From contig QAYY01000009.1 of assembly GCA_003054665.1 (NCBI GenBank), positions 124,001-188,000 on the forward strand: DNA of 64,000 nt, written 5' to 3'. Both the position numbers and the translations under genes were made by a program. The DNA is from Opitutaceae bacterium EW11. GTDB taxonomy: Bacteria > Verrucomicrobiota > Verrucomicrobiia > Opitutales > Opitutaceae. The notes under the pieces are model-generated. The model was not told the DNA's origin. It saw only the letters and a list, made by a program, of their open reading frames with translations, and ran no database searches. Shown one piece after another: positions 36,931 to 45,917 of the stretch (positions are counted from its first letter, which is position 1; each line of letters begins with the position of its first letter).

Positions 36931-38027
36931 GACGTCCATTCGGCGAGCGCCCGGTCCCAGCCGGCCAGACCGCCGGTTTCCTTGAGTTCGGCCGAACGCT
37001 GCAGCGCGCTGTGGCGCAGCCGTTCGCGAATCGCCGTGTCGGCCACCAGTCGGTCCAGCGCTTGTGCCAGCAGGTCCGGCCGCTCAGAGGGCACGAGCAG
37101 GCCCGCCGGCGGATTTCCGAGAATCTCCCTCGGACCCGTCGGGCAGTCCGTCGCAATCACGGGACAGCCGGCAGACATCGCCTCGCAGAGCGCCATGGGG
37201 TACGCCTCGTGGCGCGACGCGAGCACAAACACCTCCGCACCTCCGTACCGCTCAGCCATCTCCGCGATCTGGCCGAGCAGGCGCACGCGTGACCCGAGGC
37301 CCAGTCGATCAATCTGGGCCCGGAGCGTCGATCGAAAGGGCCCCTCCCCTGCCACTTCCAGGGTCCACTCGGGTCGGCGCGACGCCACCTGAGCAAAGGC
37401 CTCGATCAACACGTCGAAACCTTTCTGCACATCGAGTCGGCCCACCGCGAGAATCACCTTCTGCCGCGCCGATGCCGGGCGCTCGGCGTAGCTTACGAAA
37501 GGATACGGAATGGTGGCGAATCGCCCCGGCATCCGTTCCGACAGCCAGGCGCTGATCTCGCGCGTGGGCGAGATGACGCTCCGAGCGCGGCGGTACGTCC
37601 GTCGCCTCAGCACTTCCCAGGGAAAACCCAGCGGATTCATCCAGGGCGCCAGGTGTTCGGTCGCGATCACCGGGACGCCCGTACCCACCAGTGAAAGCAG
37701 AACAGCCACGTTTAGCTTCTCCAGAAAGGAGATGACGAGGTCCGGCGTGAGGCGGACCAAACCGCGCCGCAAGCCGGCGAGCCGGACCAAGTTGGCCGGA
37801 TTCCACGGCGGATTGCGCTCGCCGATCAAGCCCAGACGCACGACGCGCACGTCTTGGTGCACCGGGTACTCGGCCGAAATGTCGCGTCGCAGCAGCACCA
37901 CGATCACTTCATGGCCGCAGGTCGCCCAGTGATTCGCAAGAATTGCCACGATCCGCTCGGCTCCGCCACCGCCAAGCCGCGAACTCACCAGGACGATCCG
38001 GCGTTTCAGCTGCGGTAAGGCCGTCAT
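36927..38027 (-). CDS. GT4 glycosyltransferase
   Basis: 366 residues with the GT-B layout: RIVLVSSRLGGGGAERIVAI at the N-terminus, ILAVGRLDVQKGFDVLIEAF in the donor half, and GGAEVFVLASRHEAYPMALCEAMSAG (the E-x(7)-E pair in its second half). It is coupled by 4-base overlaps to the GT2 gene upstream and the GT4 gene downstream, so the three glycosyltransferases form one unit. Composition is high GC, outside the low-GC segment. Confidence 0.88.
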   Translation of the reverse strand: MTALPQLKRRIVLVSSRLGGGGAERIVAILANHWATCGHEVIVVLLRRDISAEYPVHQDVRVVRLGLIGERNPPWNPANLVRLAGLRRGLVRLTPDLVISFLEKLNVAVLLSLVGTGVPVIATEHLAPWMNPLGFPWEVLRRRTYRRARSVISPTREISAWLSERMPGRFATIPYPFVSYAERPASARQKVILAVGRLDVQKGFDVLIEAFAQVASRRPEWTLEVAGEGPFRSTLRAQIDRLGLGSRVRLLGQIAEMAERYGGAEVFVLASRHEAYPMALCEAMSAGCPVIATDCPTGPREILGNPPAGLLVPSERPDLLAQALDRLVADTAIRERLRHSALQRSAELKETGGLAGWDRALAEWTS

Positions 38028-38932
38028 ATCCCCAGGACGGAAGCGTCCGCCCCTCGAGTCCGCCCAACCACCCGGTCCCGCCAGGCAAAAATCCCGGTTT
38101 GCTCCACCGCGCCTTCAGCCAGGATGCGGGCGGCGGCCCACCAGGAACGGAGCCGGCGACGCTCCCGCCGGCCGGCGCGCAGGCGAACGCCGGCGCTCGC
38201 CCGGATCATGGTCCAGCGCTGCACCGGCTTCGCCGTGTAAACCACTAGGGGCTCGGGGAGGTTGGCGTAACGAAAGCGTCCGTGAAAAAAACCGCGCATC
38301 CAGAGGTCGTAATCCTCACCGAGGCGGAGGCCGTCCTGATATCCGCCGGTAGACTCGAGAAATTCACGCCGCATCGTAACCGAGGGATGCACGAAGGGAC
38401 AGGCATACCAGCGGCGCCGCTCCAAGTCGGCATGAGTCGCCGGCAGGGTCACGGTGCGAAGGAATCGGCCCGCAGAGTCCACAAAGTGGGCGGCTCCGCC
38501 CAGCACAGACACTTCCGGGTTCGCGGCCAGTTTCTCCAGGGGCCGCGAAAACCGAGACGGCAACACCGCGTCATCGGCATCGACGATGGCGACAAACGGC
38601 GCATCGGAGCGGCGCCACGCCACGTTCATCGACGCTGCGGCCCCCAGGTTCTTCTCGTTCCGCAGCACCGTAATCCGGGAATCGCGGGCCGCGACTTCCG
38701 TGGCGCGTTCGCCGGTACCGTCGGTCGACGCGTCATCCACGACGATCAGCTGCCAATCGGGGAACGGCTGAGAGCGCACGCTCTCCAACGCACGAACGAT
38801 GGTTCGCGCGGCCTGGTATGCGGGCATGAGGATCGTAACCGAAGGCACGGAACCGTAGTCTCCACCAGAACGCTCCGTTTGTGGCAAGACCCACGGCAGG
38901 CCAGCCGTCGCACGGCGGCCAGAGCCGCTCAT
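38024..38932 (-). CDS. GT2 glycosyltransferase
   Basis: 302 residues with a single GT-A domain: VTILMPAYQAARTIVRALES, LIVVDDASTDGTGE, VAIVDADDAVLPSRF and GLRLGEDYDLWMRG, which holds the catalytic acid. No membrane helix is obvious. The first 29 residues lie ahead of the conserved domain, so the true start could be slightly downstream. It is the first gene of the three-glycosyltransferase unit and is divergent from the HAD-UbiA gene across a 238-base gap. Confidence 0.85.
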   Translation of the reverse strand: MSGSGRRATAGLPWVLPQTERSGGDYGSVPSVTILMPAYQAARTIVRALESVRSQPFPDWQLIVVDDASTDGTGERATEVAARDSRITVLRNEKNLGAAASMNVAWRRSDAPFVAIVDADDAVLPSRFSRPLEKLAANPEVSVLGGAAHFVDSAGRFLRTVTLPATHADLERRRWYACPFVHPSVTMRREFLESTGGYQDGLRLGEDYDLWMRGFFHGRFRYANLPEPLVVYTAKPVQRWTMIRASAGVRLRAGRRERRRLRSWWAAARILAEGAVEQTGIFAWRDRVVGRTRGADASVLGI

Positions 38933-39004
38933 AGGCAGGCGGTGGCGGGCCGGTTCACCCTGCGCGGAGGCGCCTTGGACCGAACGCGCTGGATACGCGG
39001 ATCA

Positions 39005-39057
39005 GGGCGGCCCTACAGCCGCCCGCCAAACAGGCGCTCAGCTTGACCGCCTGTTTG
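39005..39057. repeat. two tandem perfect hairpins in a divergent promoter region
   Basis: Hairpin 1 pairs GGGCGGC (39005-39011) with GCCGCCC (39018-39024) over a 6-base loop. Hairpin 2 pairs CAAACAGGCG (39027-39036) with CGCCTGTTTG (39048-39057) over 11 bases. They are two bases apart and lie between a minus-strand GT2 gene and the plus-strand HAD-UbiA gene, where terminators are not expected. No long T-run follows either one. They may be regulatory, part of an untranslated leader or small RNA, or a repeat-family member. Confidence 0.6.
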
Positions 39058-39170
39058 TGATTCGTCAGGAAGGGCTTCCCGTTGAACGTTTCAACTAAAC
39101 TCTCAGCAGGTCGGATCGCGCCTCACCCGGGGGCCAAGTCGGTCGCGAGGTGGGCGACCTGCCGCAGCGC

Positions 39171-40598
39171 ATGAGCGACGCCCCGCTGCAGATCGTCGTC
39201 GATCTCGACGGGACGCTTTCGCGGAGCGACACCCTGCACGAACAGATCGTGCGGGCAGCCCTGCGACATCCGTTTCGGCTATTGGCTGCCCTGCCGGCGC
39301 TCGCAACATCTCGCGCGGCGTTCAAGGCGCGGCTGGCCGCGATTCCGGCGAAAAACCTTTCCGCACCCTGGAATCGCGATGTGCTCAACGCACTCACCCA
39401 GAATGCAGACGCGCCGGTGGCGGTCTGCACTGCTAGCAACCGCGATTTCGCGGTCCGGCTCTGCGCCGGGCTGAGGCCGTTTACGGCAATCCACGGCTCG
39501 GATACAGAGGTCAACCTCAAGGCGGAGGCCAAGGCGGCGTTTCTTCGGGAGACCTATGGCCAAGGCCGCTTTCTCTATTTCGGGAACAGCCGCGAGGACG
39601 TGCCCGTTTGGCGCGAAGCCGCCGGCGGAGCGGTGGTCAGCGACGATGCGGCTCTCCTGGCGGAGGCGAGGCGCGTCTGCCCTGCCCTAGACCACCTCCC
39701 GCCGAGGAAACCGCCGGCCGTCCTCAGTCTCGTCAAGGCGCTCCGGCCGCACCAGTGGGTGAAGAACCTGCTCGTCTTCGTACCTCTGCTCACGTCGCAC
39801 CGCTTCGGCGAGCCCTCGCTGATCCGGGCATGCGCCGCGGCCTTCGGCGTGTTCTGCCTGCTCAGTTCGGCGATTTATCTCCTCAACGACGCGATCGACC
39901 TCGACGCCGATCGGCAGCACGCGTCGAAAGCGAGGCGACCGTTTGCGGCGGGCGACGTGAGTGTGCTTTGGGCGCTCCCGCTCTGCGCGACGCTCCTCGC
40001 GGCCGGCCTCACCGTCGCCGCCATGCTCGGCGCTCCGTTTTTCACCGCGGCTGCAGGGTACGTGCTGCTCTCTGTGGTCTATTCGACCGGCCTCAAGAAG
40101 ATCGCGCTGCTCGACGTCTATGCCCTGGCTTCGCTGTACACCTTGCGCTTGTTCGCGGGCGGAGCCGTCACCGGGATCGTCATCTCCGTCTGGCTGGCGG
40201 CGTTCTCGATCTTCATCTTTCTCAGCCTGGCTCTCTGCAAAAGGTACGTCGAATTGCGCGATGTAGGACTTCCTCCGGGCGTTCGCATCGGTCGCCGCGG
40301 CTACTTTCCCGAGGATGCCCGCTTCGTGCTGAACCAGGGGATTATCGCTATGGGCTGCGCCGCCCTGGTCCTCGCGATCTATCTCAGCAGCAGCGCGGTC
40401 ACGCTCCTGTATCACTCGCCATCAATCCTGTGGATCGCGGTGCTCGTGGTCTCGTACTGGGGTGGGCGCCTGTGGCTGCTCGCCTCGCGCGGGCAGATGC
40501 ACGACGACCCGGTGCTGTTTGCGCTCCGGGACATCGTAAGTTGGAGCTGCCTGGGTTTGTTGCTGACGGTGTTTTTCGCGGCCATGACGCTCGGGTGA
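39171..40598 (+). CDS. HAD hydrolase-UbiA prenyltransferase fusion
   Basis: 475 residues from ATG 39171; a GTG 21 bases upstream is possible. Residues 1-185 are a HAD phosphatase-like domain with the nucleophile motif VVDLDGTLS, TASNRD and FGNSREDVPV. The rest is a UbiA-type prenyltransferase with eight or so helices, RPHQWVKNLLVFVPL and the metal-binding LLNDAIDLDADRQHASKARR. The QWVKN start resembles decaprenyl-phosphate phosphoribosyltransferases, so it may load a pentose phosphate onto a polyprenyl phosphate and dephosphorylate it with the fused HAD domain. That reaction is inference; the domain fusion is clear. Confidence 0.88.
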   Translation: MSDAPLQIVVDLDGTLSRSDTLHEQIVRAALRHPFRLLAALPALATSRAAFKARLAAIPAKNLSAPWNRDVLNALTQNADAPVAVCTASNRDFAVRLCAGLRPFTAIHGSDTEVNLKAEAKAAFLRETYGQGRFLYFGNSREDVPVWREAAGGAVVSDDAALLAEARRVCPALDHLPPRKPPAVLSLVKALRPHQWVKNLLVFVPLLTSHRFGEPSLIRACAAAFGVFCLLSSAIYLLNDAIDLDADRQHASKARRPFAAGDVSVLWALPLCATLLAAGLTVAAMLGAPFFTAAAGYVLLSVVYSTGLKKIALLDVYALASLYTLRLFAGGAVTGIVISVWLAAFSIFIFLSLALCKRYVELRDVGLPPGVRIGRRGYFPEDARFVLNQGIIAMGCAALVLAIYLSSSAVTLLYHSPSILWIAVLVVSYWGGRLWLLASRGQMHDDPVLFALRDIVSWSCLGLLLTVFFAAMTLG

Positions 40599-40700
40599 GA
40601 GGCGCGGTGCAGCGGGGCACAATTCGCACAAAGGAGGCGAGGAACGCGGCTCGCCGTCGAAAGCGGTTTCGTGCCGCCGCACTGCAGAGACGGAGGCGTG

Positions 40701-42887
40701 CTACCAAGATGCGCGCCGCGTGCGCCAGGCGAGCGCGGGCAGCCCCAAGACAATCCCCGCTGCACTGACGAGATTGAGCCAGAAAGCAGATCGGAGCAGC
40801 ACGGAACCAACGTACTCAGCGACCACCTGTGACTCTCCCGCCGGCACCTCGATCGTAAGTAGTCCCTCGCCCGACCGCGATACTGGGACCGCCTGGCCGT
40901 TCACCCGGGCTCTCCATCCCGGCACGAAAACGCGGACTGTCTCGAGGCGTGACGGTGCCGGCGACCGCACGGTCATAGTCAACGGGGTGAGCGATTCCAC
41001 CTCCACCGGAAGGCGATGCGGATCGATGGCGGCGAGTCGCGCTCTGCCGAGCGAGCGCGGCGCTGGGCCCGCGCCGGCATCCGGGATGAATTCCATTTGC
41101 ACGGACTCCAGTTCGGCCAGGGAGGTCCAAAGGACGAGCGATTTCTCCTGATCCGGGCCCGCGCCGAACCCCTTCGCGTCGCCGGCCGACGGCAGCACGT
41201 ACACGCGCTGCATGCCCGGGCCGACGAACCGCAGGATGCCGCGGAGGTCGCTCCGAGAAAACTCGAACGTGACCAAATAGCGGATACCGGGATTCAGCTG
41301 AAGCAGTTGACCGAGGCGAAGCACTCCGGGATTCGCCGTGCGTACGGTCTGCAGGTCGAACCAGGGTTCGGTCGAGGCAGCCTCGGCAGCGCGTTTGTTC
41401 GAGGCGATCACGGCACCGGTTTCCGGAGACAGCAGCCGCATCTCCATCCGGGGATCGGCCACGCCATGGATGAAATAGGACGGGCGGTGCGGCAGCTGTT
41501 GGTAACAGTAGGCGGATACGTTGACGTTTTCCTCGCGGGCGACCTGCGCCACCGCCTCGGCGGGCTGCAGGCGCTGGCGCGCCAGCGTCCTAAGCGCATC
41601 CGCCTCATACAGCGTCCAAGCAACACCGGCGAAAAGCAGGACGCGTACGACTTCACGTCTTTTTGAGTCGCGTTCTCCGATATCGGAGAGGACCTGCTGC
41701 AAAGCCACGACCGACGCGCCCGCAATCACCACACAGAACCGCTGCATCGGCCAGAGGTTCGTCATCGCCACCCACATCGTCGGCAGATGCTGCCACAACC
41801 AGGCGGTGATGCCCGGCATGGGCAGGATGAGCACGAGATAAACAAGGCACACGGCAATCAGTGTCTGAATGATGCGACGCCGCTCCGGCGCCGCCCAGAA
41901 ACTCAAGGTCGCCGCGGCCAGGAGCACCACGAGGATCGTGTAGCCTGGCTGGATGAAGGTCAGCAACGGGGCATCAAGCTTGAGCGGCAGCAATGTGCCT
42001 GGAAACGCTCCCTGCACTTCGGCCAACAGCCGCTCACGAGGAAACAGCGTGGGCACGACCCGTTCGCCGGCTACACGGAGGGTCAGCACCGAAACAAACG
42101 GATAGCTCCCGACGGCAGCAAGGGCGGCCGCCGCGGTGGCGCCGGAGCCGGCGAACCGTCCCCACTCGCTCCTGACGCGGAGTGCCTGTAGGCCGCGAAC
42201 GCCGAGTACGGCAAACACCGCCAGAGTCGACCACAGCGCAATGGGCGAATGGGCCCACCACGTCGCGCCCACCGATGCGCCGAGGACAAGGGGCGCAACC
42301 CAGCCCGTCAGCCGGCATGTCTGCACGAGTGCGGCAAACACCACTGGCAACCACGGAACGGCCGTCGTGCTCATGTAGAGGTCCTGCGCATACGGGAGCC
42401 CGAGGACTCCAGGAGACGCTACGTATGCAACGGCCAGCGCCAGGGCGCGCCACCGATGGCGGGGTGAGAGCCACACCAGGGATAGGTATGCCGTGACCAG
42501 TCCAAATGTCAGGCTGACCCAGGCCGTAAGATTGAGGAGAACTTGAAACGACAGCCGATGCCCGGTGATCCAGTCGATTCCGACGGCGAGATACTGGCAC
42601 TCCGGGGCGGTGCGGATCGGATGGATCGCGCCGTTGAAGGCATACTGTGTTTGCCCGACGAATACCGGAAACACTCCCGATCTTGCTTGAGTCACCGCGT
42701 CGGCAACCTGGTGGTGGTACCAGACTGTGTCGCCACCACCGATTAGGCCGCTCGTCGCCAATGGGGAAGTCAGCCACCATCCAGCGACCAGCAACAGTGC
42801 CCAGCGCAGGGCCTCCAGAACCCCGCGCCGCCATGATGAAACCGATCGCGCCGGATCATTCACGGTGCGGCACTCCGTGGCTTCCAA
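40701..42887 (-). CDS. GT-C-like/YfhO-like polytopic membrane protein, paralogue 2
   Basis: 728 residues, about 11 membrane helices, then a soluble beta-rich part and a final helix. Asp53 lies in GGGDTVWYHHQVADAVTQAR and a second acidic motif is YAQDLYMST, both matching the 857-residue protein at 16182. The C-terminal part shares RVYVLPSAGDAKGFG and FVPGWRARVNG with it. No sugar-specific clue is present. The start overlaps the upstream 665-residue gene by 28 bases, so the two are likely cotranscribed. It probably transfers a lipid-linked sugar in the periplasm (inference from the GT-C layout). Confidence 0.75.
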   Translation of the reverse strand: MEATECRTVNDPARSVSSWRRGVLEALRWALLLVAGWWLTSPLATSGLIGGGDTVWYHHQVADAVTQARSGVFPVFVGQTQYAFNGAIHPIRTAPECQYLAVGIDWITGHRLSFQVLLNLTAWVSLTFGLVTAYLSLVWLSPRHRWRALALAVAYVASPGVLGLPYAQDLYMSTTAVPWLPVVFAALVQTCRLTGWVAPLVLGASVGATWWAHSPIALWSTLAVFAVLGVRGLQALRVRSEWGRFAGSGATAAAALAAVGSYPFVSVLTLRVAGERVVPTLFPRERLLAEVQGAFPGTLLPLKLDAPLLTFIQPGYTILVVLLAAATLSFWAAPERRRIIQTLIAVCLVYLVLILPMPGITAWLWQHLPTMWVAMTNLWPMQRFCVVIAGASVVALQQVLSDIGERDSKRREVVRVLLFAGVAWTLYEADALRTLARQRLQPAEAVAQVAREENVNVSAYCYQQLPHRPSYFIHGVADPRMEMRLLSPETGAVIASNKRAAEAASTEPWFDLQTVRTANPGVLRLGQLLQLNPGIRYLVTFEFSRSDLRGILRFVGPGMQRVYVLPSAGDAKGFGAGPDQEKSLVLWTSLAELESVQMEFIPDAGAGPAPRSLGRARLAAIDPHRLPVEVESLTPLTMTVRSPAPSRLETVRVFVPGWRARVNGQAVPVSRSGEGLLTIEVPAGESQVVAEYVGSVLLRSAFWLNLVSAAGIVLGLPALAWRTRRASW

Positions 42888-44857
42888 ATCTTCACCTCAA
42901 GATGAGACTGCGGATTCAGCATGGAGCCGATCTGCTCATACCCTTCGGGGAAATCGATTCCTCCTCGATGGAAATGATCACGAAACTGCGTCACCTCTGC
43001 TTGGGTAATGAGCCACGCGCGCCGTCGCCGCTCCGGCCCGGCGGCCTGCATCTGGGATTCCTCGACAGGATTTCCCACGTAGATTCGGCCAAAGTACCAC
43101 GGTGCCACCGGCGATCTTCCCCCCACGGCGTACACCAACCCGGGCACGTTGAAGAAGCAGAAGATGTCGTCGCCAGGCTTGAAGCCGTGCTCGTTGAGGG
43201 TGTTGCGCGTGTAATTGATGAAGGCGCTGCTTTCTGGATCGAGGAGTACGATGGAATGCTCGTTGCCGACGGCCGTCGGCACCGTGTTCGTCCAAAGCGG
43301 AGCCGTGGACATGTACGGCAGGTAAATCTGCCCGTGATAGAGTTGCGCCACCGCAAAGAGCGCAAGCGGGACGGTCACAAACGGGACAACCTTTCCCGTT
43401 CCCCATCGGGTCGCGATTTCCCCCAGGGCTAGCAATGTCGCCGCCAACCAGCAGACGGAATAGAGAGCTCCGTTGAGGTACATCGATGTGGTCGACCCGT
43501 ACGCCCCGGCAAATGGCAACACGACAAGCAGTACCCACAGGAGCAGCTTTGCCGTTGCCCTTCTTGCCGGGCGCCCTTCCGCCCCGCCGACCGTCGGGAT
43601 CGCAAATCGCGAGATCAACGCGGCGCCAGAGGCCAAGAGCAAGACCCCGACATAGAGTCGCGCCACGATGCCCTCAAAATAGAGCCCGTGAGAACCGCGC
43701 CAGAGTTTTCCCTCAACCGTGCTCGCGAGCCACAGCGCGAAAACCAAGCCTCCTAACCATACCGCGGCTCTGCGCTGCAGGATCGGTTTCCAACGCAACG
43801 CCAACAGTACGATCCCCGCAACAACGAGCGCCGGACTAGCAAAGCGAAGATCGTGCACCAGAAAGGATCCCAGCTCACGAAACTCGCGGAGAGTCCGGGT
43901 GTTGAGTTCCTGCATGAACGCCTGGTTTTCCAGAATCCCGGTGAGAGTCCTTGCGCGGACCAAGAAGGGGCCGACTCCACCAACAAAGGCGATCATTCCG
44001 CTCAAACCCACTGCTGCCGCCAATCCGCCAACAATCAACAGCCGTTTCTTTGCCTGCCACGGAATGAGCAGAGACGACATCGCGTACAGGACGACGAATC
44101 CAAGAACATACGCCGCTGTTGTCGGCTTGATCAACATGTCAACCAGCGCAACGCCCGCCGCGCTGGCAATCTCCACCACACCCGCCCATCGTCGAGCGCC
44201 ACCATCCCGCCTCAATCGGGCGCAACCTCCGAACAGGCCGCCGAGTGCGAGAGACATGGCGACGTAATTAAGCGAATTATAGGTGAGCGCTGCTGGCTTG
44301 ATCGTGTAATTCGCGCAGGCCACCAGTAGGAAGATCCCGAGCAAGGTTGCATAGGAAAAGACACGCCCCTGCGCTCCGTCTAGCACGTCGAGGTGCCTTT
44401 TCCAGCCGATGGCAAGGACGACCGTTGCGGCCCATACAAGCGCCCAGCTCACGTACCGAAAACCCACCACGCTCTCGCCAACCATCAGGAAAAACGGCCG
44501 GGCAAAGAGATGGTAGGTGGTGTGAGTGTCGGAAACGTCGTGCGGGAATTTGTATTCGAGAAAGTAGCACCCGGTATCGAGAAACTCAAAACCGCGCGGC
44601 GCGCTCCAGATCGCAATGGCAACGGCCCCCAGGAAAGCGGCCCAAATCACCCCCAGGGCGATGCGCTGAGGGAGATCCGAGAATGGCTCCGGTGCGGTGC
44701 GCTCCCTCGCTTCCGGTTGTGGGGTTGTCTCCGTGCGGTTCACAAAACTCGTGATGACGCCGTTCCCCGAATGGTGAGTCAATGCTCGGGTGCCGTCTTC
44801 CCGGGTAAACGACACCTCGCTCCGACTCACCGCTCTTGATTGGCAAGCCAGCTCCAT
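42860..44857 (-). CDS. polytopic membrane protein, possible GT-C glycosyltransferase
   Basis: 665 residues with about 11-12 membrane helices and a soluble C-terminal part of roughly 150 residues. The first external loop reads FEFLDTGCYFLEYKFPHDVS, with acidic residues where GT-C enzymes carry their catalytic acid. The soluble tail has SIVLLDPESSAFINYTRN and GDDIFCFFNVPGLVYAVGG. The first 65 residues are polar and Arg/Glu-rich, so the true start may be internal. I do not recognise a named family. It is divergent from the second Wzm gene (73 bases from its start). Confidence 0.6.
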   Translation of the reverse strand: MELACQSRAVSRSEVSFTREDGTRALTHHSGNGVITSFVNRTETTPQPEARERTAPEPFSDLPQRIALGVIWAAFLGAVAIAIWSAPRGFEFLDTGCYFLEYKFPHDVSDTHTTYHLFARPFFLMVGESVVGFRYVSWALVWAATVVLAIGWKRHLDVLDGAQGRVFSYATLLGIFLLVACANYTIKPAALTYNSLNYVAMSLALGGLFGGCARLRRDGGARRWAGVVEIASAAGVALVDMLIKPTTAAYVLGFVVLYAMSSLLIPWQAKKRLLIVGGLAAAVGLSGMIAFVGGVGPFLVRARTLTGILENQAFMQELNTRTLREFRELGSFLVHDLRFASPALVVAGIVLLALRWKPILQRRAAVWLGGLVFALWLASTVEGKLWRGSHGLYFEGIVARLYVGVLLLASGAALISRFAIPTVGGAEGRPARRATAKLLLWVLLVVLPFAGAYGSTTSMYLNGALYSVCWLAATLLALGEIATRWGTGKVVPFVTVPLALFAVAQLYHGQIYLPYMSTAPLWTNTVPTAVGNEHSIVLLDPESSAFINYTRNTLNEHGFKPGDDIFCFFNVPGLVYAVGGRSPVAPWYFGRIYVGNPVEESQMQAAGPERRRRAWLITQAEVTQFRDHFHRGGIDFPEGYEQIGSMLNPQSHLEVKIWKPRSAAP

Positions 44858-44930
44858 CCACCCTCAGGTGGAGCGTACACATATCGCGGCCCCCCGCTTT
44901 ACCTCGCTCCGTCTCTCCCTCGACCACCAC

Positions 44931-45752
44931 ATGTCCACTCCCTCGCGGCCATCTCAGCTCTCATTTGCGCAGAAGTTCGACGTTTGGTGGCAGTTCGCCG
45001 TGCGCGCCGTGGAGATGAAACATCGAGGCAGCTACCTTGGTGTCCTTTGGACGGTACTGAATCCACTGTTGATGCTCGGGCTGTATGTGACGGTGTTCGG
45101 CTTCATCTTCAAAAATCGGTTCCACGCGCTGCCAAACGAAACTCCGGTTGACTTCGCACTTGGAGTATTCGCTGGACTCATACTCTTCCACGTTTTCGCC
45201 GAGGCGCTCGCGGCGGCTCCGACCTATATCACCAGCAATCCCAACTTGGTGAAAAAGGTCGTGTTTCCCCTAGATCTCCTGCCTCTCGCAAACGTGACCG
45301 CCCTGTGGTTTCACGCCGCGGTAAGCTTCGTCCTGCTGCTTATTGCCGCGCTCGTTTTCGACCGAATCCCGACCGCCAGCGGTCTGCTCTGGCTTATCCC
45401 AATCCTCGTTCCGCACCTCTTGCTTTGCATTGGTGCGGGTTGGCTCTTCGCCGCCATCGGTGTGTTTTTTCGCGACGTTTCCCAGGTGATGGCCTTCGCG
45501 ACCCAAGTGATTCTCTATGCGAGCGCCGTCTTCTACTCGGTGGATAGCGTGCAGCGAGAGCCCGTCGTTTGGTTCTTTCTCCGCTGGAATCCCATGCTCC
45601 ACACGATCGACGCCACCCGGCGGGCCCTCCTCTGGGATATGCCTGTGGATTCAGGCGGCATCGCGTATACGTGGGCGGTCGGCCTCATCGCTTTCATCGT
45701 GGGACGCTGGTTCTTCAAAAAGACGCAGCCGGGTTTTGCCGACGTAATCTAG
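44931..45752 (+). CDS. wzm: O-antigen ABC exporter permease (Wzm), system 2
   Basis: 273 residues from ATG 44931 (MSTPSRPSQ); the open frame upstream overlaps the divergent gene and is not used. Six helices, VRAVEMKHRGSYLGVLWTVL, NPNLVKKVVFPLDLLP, and a C-terminal KKTQPGFADVI as in the first Wzm. A gap of 165 bases, with no gene or clear hairpin, precedes its partner ATPase, unlike the 4-base overlap of system 1. It exports a second lipid-linked polysaccharide, or is an alternative exporter for the same one. Confidence 0.92.
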   Translation: MSTPSRPSQLSFAQKFDVWWQFAVRAVEMKHRGSYLGVLWTVLNPLLMLGLYVTVFGFIFKNRFHALPNETPVDFALGVFAGLILFHVFAEALAAAPTYITSNPNLVKKVVFPLDLLPLANVTALWFHAAVSFVLLLIAALVFDRIPTASGLLWLIPILVPHLLLCIGAGWLFAAIGVFFRDVSQVMAFATQVILYASAVFYSVDSVQREPVVWFFLRWNPMLHTIDATRRALLWDMPVDSGGIAYTWAVGLIAFIVGRWFFKKTQPGFADVI

Positions 45753-45917
45753 GCCCGAATTTCGGCCTTAGAAATCGTTTCGCCTGATCGCACCCACAAG
45801 CTGTCTCCACAGCAGGGCCTCATCTGCAGGTTCGCGAGATGGTCCGCTCTGTCTCGTGTCCGTTTCTTCTCTTGCGACAGCTGGCGCCACGCGGTTTTGT
45901 GCGGCTTCGCGTTTTTC

